This document shows positions 34,419 through 45,220 of a stretch of DNA of 64,000 nt, one piece after another. The stretch covers positions 11,187,320 to 11,251,319 of the forward strand of contig JAGTTD010000007.1 of NCBI GenBank assembly GCA_018398585.1, written 5' to 3'. A program made the translations under genes and the position numbers. Source of the stretch: Simmondsia chinensis (lineage: Eukaryota > Streptophyta > Magnoliopsida > Caryophyllales > Simmondsiaceae). Under the pieces are notes generated by a model. It had not been told where the DNA came from, ran no database searches, and worked only from the letters and a program-made list of their open reading frames with translations. Position 1 is the first letter of the stretch. Each line of letters opens with the position of its first letter.

Positions 34419-34917
34419 GATCAACAATATTCATTAACAAGTATGAAATAGAATCATTTAACCTCATGGAATTAAGAAAACGAAATAAACAACTAATCCC
34501 ACTGTCATCATAACATACGCATCGATCAAGAAAAACTTGGCTAAACGATTATAATGCACACTCAAAATGCACAAAAGATATCAAAATTTTAAAATTTTGA
34601 TCAAAAAAAATGAGCACATGAAAATGAGCCTCACCCCCACACCTAAACCATGCATTGTCCTCAATGCGACAACATAAATCATTAAAGCACAAGAAATAGA
34701 TGAGATAGAGCAATACAACCAGGCAAGCCTGTGTGAACATTTATATATAACTTCTTCAACCCGGGACAAAAACATGAAAAGCGAGAAAATAAGTCTCCAA
34801 GAAACTAATTAGTTTAAAAAAAAACTAAACTAAAAATAAGAATTAACAAAACCTAGCCTGTCTCCTAGGAGCCCTAAGTTTTATGCCTTCAGCCGGGCGC
34901 AGTGAATCAAGCGAAGA

Positions 34918-37863
34918 TCAAATATCAGTCATGGTGTCCATCAAAGAGACAACTTCAATAAGCTGTCCATTAGCAATGCCATCCAACTCAACTACAGGTT
35001 TAAGCCTTTGACCATTTACAGTGAGCGCACGACCATCTTTAGGGTGGTATATCTCAATAGCACTCGAAGGGTATACCTGCTTAATCACAAAAGGACCATC
35101 CCACCTAGACCTTAACTTATCAGGAAAAAGACGCAATTTGGAATTAAAAAGCCAAACCTTTTGATTAGGAACAAATGTTTTTCTCATAATATGTTTATCA
35201 TGAAAAGCCTTGGTTTTAGCTTTATAAATCTTTGCATTTTCATAAGCTTCATTCCTTAGTTCTTCGAGCTCACTCAATTGAAGCTTTCGGTTAGCACTAG
35301 CTTGGTCTAAGTCAAAATTCAAGGCTCTAGTGGCCCAATAAGCACGGTGTTCTAGCTCAACTAGTAAATGACATGCTTTACCAAAGACCAACCTATAGGG
35401 TGACATACCAAGCAGGGTCTTATAGGCGGTGTGGTATGCCCAAAGAGCATCATTCAACCTAAGGGACCAATCTTTCCTATCAAGACGAACCGTTTTCTCA
35501 AGTATAGACTTGATCTCACGGTTTTAAAGCTCTACTTGACCACTAGTTTGGGGATGATAGGGGGCGGCAATCTTATGATGCACTGAGTACTTCCTAAGAA
35601 GTGCCTCAAATGACCTATGAATGAAATGACTACCGCCATCACTAATGAGTGCTCTAGGGGTACTAAAGCGGTTAAAAATGTGGTCTTTGACAAATTGCAT
35701 GACCACTTTGTGGTCATTGGTCCTAGTAGGTATAGCCTCAACCCATTTAGACACATAGCAAACCCCTAAAAGTATGTAAACAAACCCAAAAGATGGGGGA
35801 AATGGTCCCATAAAGTTAATACCCCAAACATCAAATATTTCCACAATTAAAATGGGGTTCAAAGGCATCATGTCTAGACGCGTCATTGAGCCTGTGCGCT
35901 GACACCCCTCACATGCAAGACAAAACTTGTGAGCATCCTTGAACAGAGTAGGCCAATAAAAACCACACTGTAGGACTTTTGCAGCAGTCCTACGACCTCC
36001 AAAATGTCCTCCACATGCATATGAGTGACAAAAAGATAAAATGCTGTGATACTCACACTCTGGAACACATCTACGAATTACTTGGCCCGAACAATTTTTA
36101 AATAAGTCTGGGTCATCCCAATAAAAGTGCTTTACTTGAGAGTAAAACCTATCTTTTTCTTGCTTAAACCAAGTAGATGGCATTGCACCTGTAGCGAGGA
36201 AGTTAACAAAATCTGCAAACCAAGGGCTATGTGAATGGGAGACAACAAAAAGTTGTTCATCAGGAAAAAAATCATGCAAAGCAACTGATGGATCATGATG
36301 CTCAAAGAAAATCCTAGAGAGATGGTCAGCTACCACATTCTCTGCACCTTTCTTATCTCTAATCTCAATGTCAAACTCTTGAAGTAGGAGAATCCATCTA
36401 ATGAGCCTAGGTTTCGTTTCTTTCTTTGAGAGCAAATATTTCAATGCAGCGTGGTCAGAATAAATAATGACTTTTGACCTCAAAAGATAGGAACAAAACT
36501 TGTCAAGAGCAAACACAACAGCTAGCAACTCCTTTTCAGTGGTGGTGTAATGGCATTGGGAATCATTAAGAGTTTTACTAGCATAGTAAATGACATGAGG
36601 CACTTTGTTCACTCTTTGACCTAGGACGGCACCTATAGCAAAATCAGAAGCATCACACATAATTTCAAAAGGTAGAGAATAATCAGGTGGCTGCATAATA
36701 AAGGTCGACACAAGTAATGATCTAAGCTTTTGGAAAGCTTCTAAGCAAGACTCATCAAACTCAAATGATATTTCCTTAACTAGCAAGCTAGTCAATGATC
36801 TGGCTAACTTCCCAAAGTCCTTAATGAATCTCCTATAGAAACCTGCATGACCTAGAAAGGATCTAACTTGCTTCACGTTTGAGGGAGGGGGTAAGTTTGC
36901 AATCAAATCTACCTTAGCCTTATCAACCTCAAAACCCTTCTTAGACACTTTATGACCCAATACAATCCCCTCTTGAACCATAAAGTGACTCTTTTCCCAA
37001 CTCAAAATAAGATTGGTCTCTTCACATCTCTTTAGCACAAGCCTCAAATTCTGCAAACATTCATCAAATGAAGGTCCAAAAACTGAGAAATGATCCATAA
37101 AAACCTCAAGAAATATGTCTACCATGTCAGAGAAGATAGACATCATGCATCTTTGGAATGTAGCGGGCGCATTACATAAACCAAATGGCATCCTACGGTA
37201 GGCAAATGTGCCAAAAGGGCACGTAAAAGTCATTTTCTCATGATCCTCTGGGTAGACTGTGACCTGGTTATATCCTGAATATCCATCAAGAAAACAATAA
37301 AAGCTCTGACCAGCTGGCCTCTCTAAAACCTGGTCAATGAATGGTAGAGGAAAATGGTCCTTCCTAGTGGCAGAGTTAAACTTCCTATAGTCAATACACA
37401 CTCTCTAGCCCGCGGTCTCTCTAGTAGGCACTAACTCTCCATCACTACTCCTAACCATAGTAACGCCCAACTTCTTTGGGACTACCTGAATTGGGCTAAC
37501 CCACCTACTATCAGAAATTGGGTAAATGATGCCCGCATTAAGCAATTTCACAATCTCTTTCTTTACCACTTCCTTCATGTTAGGATTCAACCGCCTTTGC
37601 ATCTCTCTAGTGGGTCTAGCATTCTCATCAAGAAAAATCCTATGCATATAAATGGAAGGGTCAATACCCTTTAAATCAGCCACAGACCACCCAATGGCAC
37701 TCTTATGATCACTAAGCACTATCATCAATGAGTCTTCCTGTTCCCTAGACAACTGAGAAGAGATAATCATAGATAAGGTCTCATCAGGTCCTAAGAAGGC
37801 ACACTTAAGAGTAGATAGCAGAGACTTAAGTTCAAGTGTGGGTGGTGAAACTATGGAAGGCAA
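34918..37863 (-). pseudogene. Element B pol: reverse transcriptase, RNase H, integrase (two stops)
   Basis: One continuous minus-strand frame of about 980 codons broken only by a TAG at 37402-37404 (in [12 protein letters not shown], where Trp is usual) and a TAA at 35521-35523 inside the integrase Glu motif (QVEL then NREIKS). [25 protein letters not shown], then FMDH at 37090-37098, where the second catalytic Asp of F-M-D-D is His. RNase [40 protein letters not shown]. Integrase: zinc-binding H and C residues near 36070-35890 (CLACEGCQ), core Asp in ISDGGSHF, Glu in TSGQVEL. The tail [17 protein letters not shown] is typical of the Athila lineage. No chromodomain. Confidence 0.93.
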
Positions 37864-38079
37864 AACAGGGGAATCCGAAAGCGTAGGTAAAGCTTATACT
37901 TTTGACAACCAATGGCAAGTATCTAAGGGGGCACATGACTCAAGCAAATCATTCATCTCTCTAATGTCAGTTGCAACCTCAAAATCGTCGGATCAGTCAT
38001 ATACTAGCGCTTGCTCAAGGGAATCACTAACTAGGATAGAAGGGAGTGTTTGGTCCACCAAATCATCAATAATATCCAC

Positions 38080-38583
38080 CTAAAAATACTCCAACTCATC
38101 CTCACTAGCGGGTGACAATGGCGCTTTAAAAATATTCAACCTAACAGTCATATTGGCAAAGCTGACATCCATTACCCCAGATCTACAATTGATGGTAGGA
38201 TTGGCCGTCGCTAAGAAAGGCCAACCTAGAATGTCAGGGACATGGTTTTTCGAATGACTAGAAGGTTCCATATCAAGCACGAGGAAATCAGCAGGAAACA
38301 AGGCTTTGTCTACTCTCACTAGCACGTTAATCAGCTCACCACGGGGAATCCTAGTTGATCTATCTGCTACTTGCAAGGTCACCGTGATGGGTTGCAACTC
38401 TCCCAGGCCTAACTTCTCATAAACCAAGTAAGGAATAATGTTAACACTCACTCCTAAGTCCAGTAAGGCTTTATTGATCGGGTAGTCTCCAAGTGAACAA
38501 GAGATGGTGGAGACACCAGGGTCTTTGTACGTAATTGGAGTGCCACACTTCATAATAGAGCTCACTTGCTTGGCTAAAAACAC
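38080..38583 (-). pseudogene. Element B aspartic protease
   Basis: The minus-strand frame has KALLDLGVSVNIIPYLVYEK, where element A has DLGAS: the Ala after the catalytic Asp-Leu-Gly is Val here. It is followed by ILGWPFLATANPTINCRSGV. It would cleave the Gag-Pol product. Stops and a shift separate it from pol (38079-37864). Its upstream part lies in a 304-bp tandem duplication. Confidence 0.85.
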
Positions 38584-38967
38584 TTTGTTAGGCAGATGTG
38601 CTCTAGATCGCCTCTTTTGGTTCGGTAGATCCTTAATGAACTTCGCATAGGCTGGGATCTATTATGCTTGCTAATTGCAAGGTCACCGTGATGGGTTGCA
38701 ACTCTCCCAGGCCTAACTTCTCATAAGCCGAGTAAGGAATAATGTTGACACTAGCTCCTAAGTCCAGTAAGGCTTTATCGAACGGTTAGTATCCAAGTGA
38801 ATAAGAGATGGTCGGGACACCAGGGTCTTTGTACTTAATTACAGTGTCAAACTTCATAATAGAGCTCACTTGCTCGGCTAAAAACACTTTTTTAGGCAGA
38901 TGTGCTCTAGATCGCCTTTTTTGGTTCAGTAGATCCTTAATGAACTTCGCATAGGCTGGGATCTATT
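38373..38967 (-). repeat. 304-bp tandem duplication across gag end and protease start in element B
   Basis: The segment beginning GCAAGGTCACCGTGATGGG occurs at 38373 and again at 38677, with continuing similarity through GCTGGGATCTATT near 38660 and 38965. The period of 304 is not a multiple of three, so the duplication shifts the frame. Element A has a single copy. The two copies differ at many sites, so the duplication is old. Confidence 0.9.
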
Positions 38968-40226
38968 TAATCGCATCAAGAAGGGGAATGTTTATCTTTA
39001 CTTGCCTAAACGTCTCCAAAATGTCTTCCCACTTCTTGTCCTTCCCATATGGATGTGGTGCAACTAAAGCTTAGGGGAAGGGTACTCTAGGTTCATATGA
39101 CGAGGGAAGATCAGAGGCTTTAGGAATGGGAGAAGGGTGCGTGACCTCATCGGTCTCCTTTTCTCTCTCCTTGGCCTTCTCATCTTCCTCACCACTCATG
39201 GATACTTCACTTTCAGCACTCACTCCATTGTCAACCTCCTTCCCATTTCTTGACACTGTAATGGATTTTGCTTGTTCTTGCTGGGAAGGATAGTTGTCTT
39301 GTCTTACACAGTTCCTAGGGTTCTCTACAGCCTGGCTGGGGAGTCTTCCCTTATCTCTCCTACTCAGAGTGTTAGCTAGTTGACCTATTTGGGTTTCTAG
39401 CTTTGAAATCGATTGTGTATGGGAGTGGAGGAGTTGGAAATTAACTTCTAAACCTTTCAGCGCACTCAAAACCTTCTCTTTAAATTTTGAATTAGAGCTT
39501 AAATTATGAGGTTGAGAGTAGTTAGAAGCATACCCTTACGGTTGAAAACCGACAGGCCGGGGCATACCCGTTGTTGAGGTCGTGGGTTCTGTTGTTGTAA
39601 CTGTCCGTCTCCTCCTTTCCTCTAGGAGAAGTTAGGATGGTTTCTCCAGCCCAGGTTGTACGTGGTAGAGTATGGGTCGTTTCGTGAGAATCCTTGGGCT
39701 GCATTGACCTGTTCCTCCTACCACTCCACATAAGGTGAAGCAGAGGAGCAGTCTTGTGTAGAATGAGAGACACTAGAGCATGAAGAGCAAGCACTATGCA
39801 CATTTGAAACATGAGACATATTAGGTACAGTAGAGGGGGCCAATGTCATCTTAAATGGGGAAGTTAACTGCTCTACGAAAGAGGCAAGAGAGTCTACTTT
39901 CTTATCTAATATGGAGGTGTGAGCAATCTCATTTACTTCTCTATTTAACCTAGTAGCATTAAGACGTGCATGCGCGGCAGATTGTTGTGAATTCTCATTC
40001 AAAAGTTCGAACAATTCCCACGCCTCATTCTCATTATTTCTAAGGAACTGACCACCACATGAGGCATCAACAGTTTGTTAACCCTTTTTATTCAACTCGT
40101 AATAAAAGTTTTGGACTAGTTGCCATTTGGGGATAGAATGATGTGGACAAGCTCGTAAGAGTTCCCTAAACCTATCCCAACTCACATGAAACTCCTCAGT
40201 AGGAAGTTAGGCGAAGGTGTTAATGG
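38968..40226 (-). pseudogene. Element B gag, C-terminal two thirds
   Basis: Continues the gag frame beyond element C: EEFHVSWDRFRELLRACPHH (near 40190-40130), ENEAWELFELLNENSQQSAA (near 40020), and a CCHC zinc knuckle CSSCSSVSHSTQDC near 39785-39740. Then comes a proline- and glutamine-rich part with frame changes near 39720 and 39520, and the acidic tail ESEVSMSGEEDEKAKEREKE (near 39210-39150). The order matches element A. Confidence 0.88.
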
Positions 40227-40231
40227 CTCTC
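40227..40231. repeat. Target-site duplication (left) of element C
   Basis: CTCTC, repeated at 45216-45220. Element A shows the unoccupied gag sequence. Confidence 0.9.
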
Positions 40232-40801
40232 TATTAAGGTTTCGAAGATTAGGTCTTGAAACTTAACCTTGGTTGGGATAGTGAGAGTATGAGATGAGAA
40301 AGAATATAGAGTTTAGATGAGACAAAAAAGGGAAAGGAGATGAGAAAATAGAGAAAGAACCAAATGTATCAATTCATTTATCAAAAGTTAAGGATTACAT
40401 ACTAGTACCTCTTATTTATACTACTTACATAATATGAGCTAATACATTGAATCAAGACTCCACTTCTAACCGACTTAAGCTAGGAACAATCTAGAATTAT
40501 CTAGAACTAAAGCTTAACTAACATTCAATTCCCATTTGGCGCCAAAACATCACTTCCTAACAGAACTACTACCAGCTGCAGCCACTAACACTTCAGCACC
40601 CCTTCGGACTTGTTTCACGCCATCCTCTACCGCTTATTACATTTAAACAACTAAAGACAATACAATGCAACTACTAACACATGATTTACTAAACCAATCA
40701 ACAGCTAACATTTCAACACAGCAGCAGCATACCAACATTTCAGCAGCAGGACAATACGCAACTACCATGATTTCCATGCCTCGGTTTCTCGAATCATAAC
40801 A
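40232..40801 (-). repeat. 3' LTR of element C (570 bp)
   Basis: Matches 44625-45215 throughout; it lacks 4-nt and about 16-nt segments present in the other copy. The first base pair of its high-identity left end reads TATTAAGG where the partner has TGTTAAGG. Confidence 0.95.
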
Positions 40802-41008
40802 TTCCCTTCCCCTTAAGAACATTCTTGTCCTCAAGAATAGAAGAGAGTTGCAACAATGAAGACATTTATTGCATAGAAAAATATAGCTGAAGTGATGTAG
40901 TTTTGTTGAAATCTGTAGCTGAAGATGATATCTGGTTTTCAACTTAAGATTGCCTTTGAATGCACAATACCACTCAGGAGGTCTGCACTGATCAAACCAA
41001 ACATCCAC
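40643..41008 (-). CDS. Element C ORF4, unknown, runs into the 3' LTR
   Basis: 121 codons, overlapping the end of ORF3 in another frame and continuing through the polypurine tract into the LTR, so its second half is probably not real coding. The first part reads WFDQCRPPEWYCAFKG. A similar Pro-Pro segment occurs near the end of ORF3 (FEFGRPPEVLKDFKC) and in ORF2 (GDWPPDSGEDFQVY), which hints at a repeated motif. No family recognised. Confidence 0.3.
   Translation of the reverse strand: MDVWFDQCRPPEWYCAFKGNLKLKTRYHLQLQISTKLHHFSYIFLCNKCLHCCNSLLFLRTRMFLRGRECYDSRNRGMEIMVVAYCPAAEMLVCCCCVEMLAVDWFSKSCVSSCIVLSLVV
40802..40815 (-). promoter_or_regulatory. Polypurine tract of element C
   Basis: On the minus strand AAGGGGAAGGGAA directly precedes the 3' LTR; upstream is CTTGAGGACAAGAATG. 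Confidence 0.85.
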
Positions 41009-41993
41009 AACACCTCATTTTGCAGTTCATACGACTCAAAGTTCTATCTGGCTGCAGAGAATCATAAAACATATCAACAATTCTGAATCTCTGCTTGTGA
41101 TAAGCTGCACGACAGGTTTTGTATGTCATTAACCACACCAAGATGCATTTGAAATCCTTTAACACCTCGGGAGGTCTTCCAAACTCAAACCAAGAGAACC
41201 CAACAACACAATTTGCTTGTAGGCATTCCCACCTGCAGCTCCAACAAACCCAATTCTTGATCGAGGTGGCCAAACACAAGGTAAGTCCATAAGAATGCGA
41301 CTGTAACCCCAAAGCTTCAATGATTTCTTTGTCCTCGGCTGGAACCTTGGAGACAAACAACTTGCAAATGTCCTCCCAATAGCACAGCTTCATGATAAAG
41401 ACCTTATTAATCAAAACTCCCTTTAAAAATAGAATTATTTCAACCCGAACTTGCCCATCGGCATGCCGAAACTGCATTTTAACTACTAGAACTTGATTCC
41501 TTGCTAAATTAACAAGTCCTGCTGCAATGATTTTCAACAAGTTCAGCTCAAACAACCACCTACCAACCCAACTCATGACATGACCAATAAAACCTTGATG
41601 GCTCTCCAATTGCACCATCGTTAATGCAGCATCCAGAAATTCAGCAGTACAAACCTGATGCAGTTCATAACAACATTTTGTAACTCGGTGTATGTCCATG
41701 TGGAAGCTACTTAAAGTGAACAAGTCATGACATCTTCCCATGGTCATAATAGCACCAATCACTCTCCATTTGGATAACCCATTCACTGCTGACAATGAAG
41801 GAATGGTAATCCTCCCAGCCATAACAGCAACTAACCCGAATTCATGCTGTCCCACTTTGTTCAGTTGAGCTCTTGTGTCATGGGCTTGAATATCTGGACT
41901 TTTGCTCCACCAAATCAAATACTCATGGGTCACAATCAAATTTCCAACATTAGACTGAAAGATGAACTTTAAATCAGGATACCAATGACACAA
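40992..41993 (-). CDS. Element C ORF3, 333 codons, unknown function
   Basis: Open for 1002 bp, unusual in this decayed region. The product is rich in Trp, Cys, Leu and Val (for example NWVCWSCRWECLQANCVV) with hydrophobic stretches, but I see no clear signal peptide and no catalytic motif. It is in the same frame as ORF2, separated by 132 bp with three in-frame stops, so both may once have been one protein. The Pro-Pro segment FEFGRPPEVLKDFKC lies near its C-terminus. Alternatives: an antisense or chance frame in transduced host DNA. Function not assigned. Confidence 0.45.
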   Translation of the reverse strand: MCHWYPDLKFIFQSNVGNLIVTHEYLIWWSKSPDIQAHDTRAQLNKVGQHEFGLVAVMAGRITIPSLSAVNGLSKWRVIGAIMTMGRCHDLFTLSSFHMDIHRVTKCCYELHQVCTAEFLDAALTMVQLESHQGFIGHVMSWVGRWLFELNLLKIIAAGLVNLARNQVLVVKMQFRHADGQVRVEIILFLKGVLINKVFIMKLCYWEDICKLFVSKVPAEDKEIIEALGLQSHSYGLTLCLATSIKNWVCWSCRWECLQANCVVGFSWFEFGRPPEVLKDFKCILVWLMTYKTCRAAYHKQRFRIVDMFYDSLQPDRTLSRMNCKMRCCGCLV

Positions 41994-42125
41994 CTGAATA
42001 TCTGAGATTAATTTCAGTGCAAGGGAAAACTTGTCCTGAACTTGGCTGCTGAAATGTAAATTATTTTCAGCTAGAAATGATCTTGTTCCCTTGTTATTCT
42101 CCTTCTCCCATTCATTGAGAAAATA

Positions 42126-42989
42126 TTAAAGCTTGTGTATATTATTTTTCCATTCGGAGAAAAAACAGCAGATCACCCAAAGCACAACCTGATTCTGCAC
42201 CAAAACAGCAGCTTCCGGTTGCATTCTTTTCCGATTTTCAAATGCTATCACCGTTGGCTTTACTTGGCCTTGAACATCAGTTGTGAGGTCATACCCGAGG
42301 CCACACATCTCCTCCAAGCGCCCACAATTCATCAAACAACTAACAACAATTACCAACCCTTTAAGTAAAGCCTCAACCACTTTCACACCAATGCTTGCAC
42401 TGTCTAACGCCATTTTCAACATCAAACAGCAGCACCGAGTGTGTAGCTTCCCCAATACTTGTACTTCATTCTTTCCCGGATCAAAGGGACTTTCAACATC
42501 GATTTCATCAGCTAAAGCCTCTGCGATACAGCTTCTGGTCTGATCAGAATTAGGCTTCAACATATTACTGCATTTGTACTCATCCAACAACTTCAATGCT
42601 TGTAAAGATACAAGGCTTCTCTTTCGTTGGACTTTGAAACGCACTCTCACAGCTTGATTAATTCTTTTCATCAGAGAATCAAACCTTTTTGACTTCATAT
42701 AAACTTGAAAATCTTCTCCCGAATCAGGAGGCCAGTCGCCATATGAGTGTACAAGATGCCTTGGGGAAGTGTTCAACAAGTTTTGTGGTGCTTTCAATGT
42801 CACTACAGCAGTAACACCAAGTTTTTCAGATGGAATCACAGATTCTGCTGGAACTAATCCTTGTATTCCTGCGTACATAACGGTAAGAGCAACATCTTGA
42901 GTTAATTCCGGTTGATCACCAAGCATACTAGGTTGAACCACAACACATGCTTCAATTTTGGCTTGAACAACTTCTTTTTGCCCACAACA
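42126..42989 (-). CDS. Element C ORF2, about 271-287 codons, unknown function
   Basis: From GTG at 42941 the frame gives 271 codons, but it is open further upstream to about 42989 (GQKEVVQAKIEACVVVQPSM), so it probably has no start of its own and continues ORF1 after a frame change. Visible segments: SYGDWPPDSGEDFQVYMKSK, basic RVRFKVQRKRS, acidic EALADEIDVESPFDPGKNEV. No zinc knuckle, protease or polymerase motif. It might be a diverged Gag-like or captured host sequence; I cannot tell which. Confidence 0.45.
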   Translation of the reverse strand, partial: CCGQKEVVQAKIEACVVVQPSMLGDQPELTQDVALTVMYAGIQGLVPAESVIPSEKLGVTAVVTLKAPQNLLNTSPRHLVHSYGDWPPDSGEDFQVYMKSKRFDSLMKRINQAVRVRFKVQRKRSLVSLQALKLLDEYKCSNMLKPNSDQTRSCIAEALADEIDVESPFDPGKNEVQVLGKLHTRCCCLMLKMALDSASIGVKVVEALLKGLVIVVSCLMNCGRLEEMCGLGYDLTTDVQGQVKPTVIAFENRKRMQPEAAVLVQNQVVLWVICCFFSEWKNNIHKL

Positions 42990-43543
42990 TCTCCGAATGC
43001 TTCACTTAGACGATTCCTCTTCGACTTACTCTTTGCTTTCTTAATCATTCCTCGGACATGTGAATCATATTCCCAATCCGGATGCACGTCATATTGTATC
43101 TCAACATCGTCAAGAGACTCTAACTCTCGCATAGAGTCTTCATAAGAATCATCTTGTTCAAACTCAGGTTCTTCTGGCTTGTGTTCTTCGATTTCGGCAT
43201 TGTCGTGGTCAAGTTCATCTTCAACAACAACAGATTGTACCTCCTCGTTTTGCTCAACAACGAACTCTTGCCGTAGAACTACTTCCGTTGGTGGAACAAT
43301 CTGGCTAGAAGGCTCAATTTGTTGCACCCGATCTTCTTTGTTCACATCCTCACCCAACAGCTTCTTCAACATTTGTTGAATACTGTCAAGCTGGCGGTTA
43401 TACTCGATTTTCTGCTCAATAAGCTCAGCATTCCTCTGCTCAACTTTGACACAACACTCCCGGAACTGATCGTTAATGGAACACTGAGGTTTGATGGTAA
43501 CATTTGTGCCAACTTCCGATCGCATCATAAATTCATCAGCCAT
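42902..43543 (-). CDS. Element C ORF1, 213 codons, coiled-coil acidic protein
   Basis: The first long frame after the leader, starting MADEFMMRSEVGTNVTIKPQ. Residues 25-65 form a likely coiled coil (VEQRNAELIEQKIEYNRQLD, then SIQQMLKKLLGED). Residues 75-150 are strongly acidic (EEHKPEEPEFEQDDSYEDSM). A basic patch follows (KKAKSKSKRNRL). The last 20 codons overlap ORF2 in the minus-one frame near the run CAAAAAG at 42972-42978. The position suggests a Gag-like role; the sequence does not show it. The coiled-coil start is typical of, but not specific to, plant retrotransposon Gag proteins. Confidence 0.55.
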   Translation of the reverse strand: MADEFMMRSEVGTNVTIKPQCSINDQFRECCVKVEQRNAELIEQKIEYNRQLDSIQQMLKKLLGEDVNKEDRVQQIEPSSQIVPPTEVVLRQEFVVEQNEEVQSVVVEDELDHDNAEIEEHKPEEPEFEQDDSYEDSMRELESLDDVEIQYDVHPDWEYDSHVRGMIKKAKSKSKRNRLSEAFGDVVGKKKLFKPKLKHVLWFNLVCLVINRN

Positions 43544-44611
43544 ATTTGCAAATGAACGACAACATCGATCTAAATCAGCACAATCGCAATGTACAATTCC
43601 GAAATCGCAGAAATGTAGAACTCGTTTCGCAACTCTTCAACAAATTGCTTAATAAAATTCTACTCCTTAGTTTGCAAAAACACACACTTGCTATCGGTTC
43701 TATGCTCGTCAATGATTATAATCCCTAACTGGTAAATTTCGAACAGAACTTCGAACAAACCCTAACCTCGCGCGACTTCTGACAGGAGCGTTTTGTCGAG
43801 TAATTTGACTCACACTTCTGAATTAGGCTCGACTCTACTCAAAATCAAGTTCTTAACACCGCACTCAAGCGATCTTAACGAACGAAATCGGATTTCAACA
43901 CTTTCGAACCTACTGTCAGATTTTCGCCTATACTGTCAGCGTTTCGCCTAATCAATTCTCGACTCAATAGCATGTAATTCTCAAAGATCACCGTAGATAT
44001 TGATGAATTCTCACTACTCTTATGCTTAGCAACACAATATCGACATTACCCAACAACAAATACGAATTCTCAATGAATTGCAACTTGAAGTTTCAGTAGA
44101 CCATTACCTCAATCTTCAACCTCCGAATTGCAACATCTGTAATCACCTCCATTCCGATTCTCTCTGCTATTTTGATGATGATCAAGTATAATGTGGATCA
44201 TATAGCTCAAATCAAACTTCTTTCTCAACCGATCAATGGATGATCGATCAAGTTAGCTCAGCATCAATTTCAGCACTGCAACTACTTCATTTCTCCACTT
44301 CTGGAGCAATTGCTTGATCGATGCTATTGAATTTCATTCTAAATAAGCTTGATGTTGATTGTCCTCAACAATTACTGATAATGGGGCTTACTTCAATGTA
44401 ATTTGATCACTTAAAGTACCAACCGAAAGCAATCTGCCCAGGCTGATGCAATACCGCCAAAACTCTTCAATCAATTCAGATTTGAATTTCTGATCACCAA
44501 ATCTGAATTAAATCAGTATCCAACCTTCTTTTGTTGATTAATTGCAACACAATTAATCATATTTTATAATTTTTTTTTAGATATGAGCTTGATTCGGAAG
44601 CCAAATCAAGG
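43544..44611 (-). other. Leader of element C
   Basis: About 1 kb between primer site and ORF1, without long frames. It is an unusually long untranslated leader and could hold packaging signals. Confidence 0.5.
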
Positions 44612-44624
44612 CTCTGATACCAAT
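44612..44624 (-). promoter_or_regulatory. Primer binding site of element C, initiator-Met type
   Basis: On the minus strand TTGGTATCAGAGCC directly follows the 5' LTR, the standard plant initiator-tRNA-Met primer site. This differs from the tRNA-Asp site of elements A and B, so C is not a derivative of its host. Confidence 0.9.
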
Positions 44625-45215
44625 TGTTAAGGTATCGAAGATTAGGTCTTGAAACTTAACCTTGGTTGGGATAGTGAGAGTATGAGATGAGAAAGAATAT
44701 AGAGTTCAGATGAGAGAAAGAAGGGAAAGGAGATGAGAAAATAGAGAAAGAACCAAATGTATCAATTCATTTATCAAAAGTTAAGGATTACATACTAATA
44801 CCTCTTATTTATACTACTTACATAATATAAGCTAATACATTGAATCAGGACCCCACTTCTAACCGACTTAAGCTAGGAACAATCTAGAATTATCTAGAAC
44901 TAAAGCTTAACTAACATTCAATTCCCATTTGGCTCCAAAACATCACTTCCTAACAGAACTACTACCAGCTGCAGCCACTAACACTTCAGCACCCCTTTGG
45001 ACCCCTTGTTTCACGCCATCCTCTACCCCTTATTACATTTAAACAACTAAAGACAATACAATGCAACTACTAACACATGATTTACTAAACCAATCAACTC
45101 TAATCAGCCTTATAACAGCCAAAATTTCAACACAGCAGCAGCATACCAACATTTCAACAGCAGGACAATACGCAACTACCATGATTTCCATGCCTCGGTT
45201 TCTCGAATCATAACA
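44625..45215 (-). repeat. 5' LTR of element C (591 bp)
   Basis: On the plus strand it begins TGTTAAGGTATCG and ends ATCATAACA. Confidence 0.95.
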
Positions 45216-45220
45216 CTCTC
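45216..45220. repeat. Target-site duplication (right) of element C
   Basis: CTCTC, identical to 40227-40231. Confidence 0.9.

Larger units (their letters stand above)
33319..34917 (-). other. 3' non-coding region of element B
   Basis: Matches 7353-8626 of element A in order and spacing, including the second G-rich tract (seen here as CCTCACCCCCACACCTAAAC at 34629). No env-like frame. It carries a retroposon insertion at 34128-34401. Confidence 0.7.
40232..45215 (-). mobile_element. Element C: non-autonomous LTR retrotransposon with unknown ORFs
   Basis: LTRs 40232-40801 (3') and 44625-45215 (5') with TGTTA...TAACA ends, exact CTCTC target duplication, initiator-Met-type primer site and polypurine tract on the minus strand. 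The 3.8 kb interior has about 1 kb of leader followed by about 2.9 kb of coding-like frames. No protease, reverse transcriptase, RNase H or integrase motif was found on either strand. About 15 substitutions and two indels over 570 LTR positions make it clearly younger than element B, which it interrupts. It would need the enzymes of another element. Confidence 0.92.
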
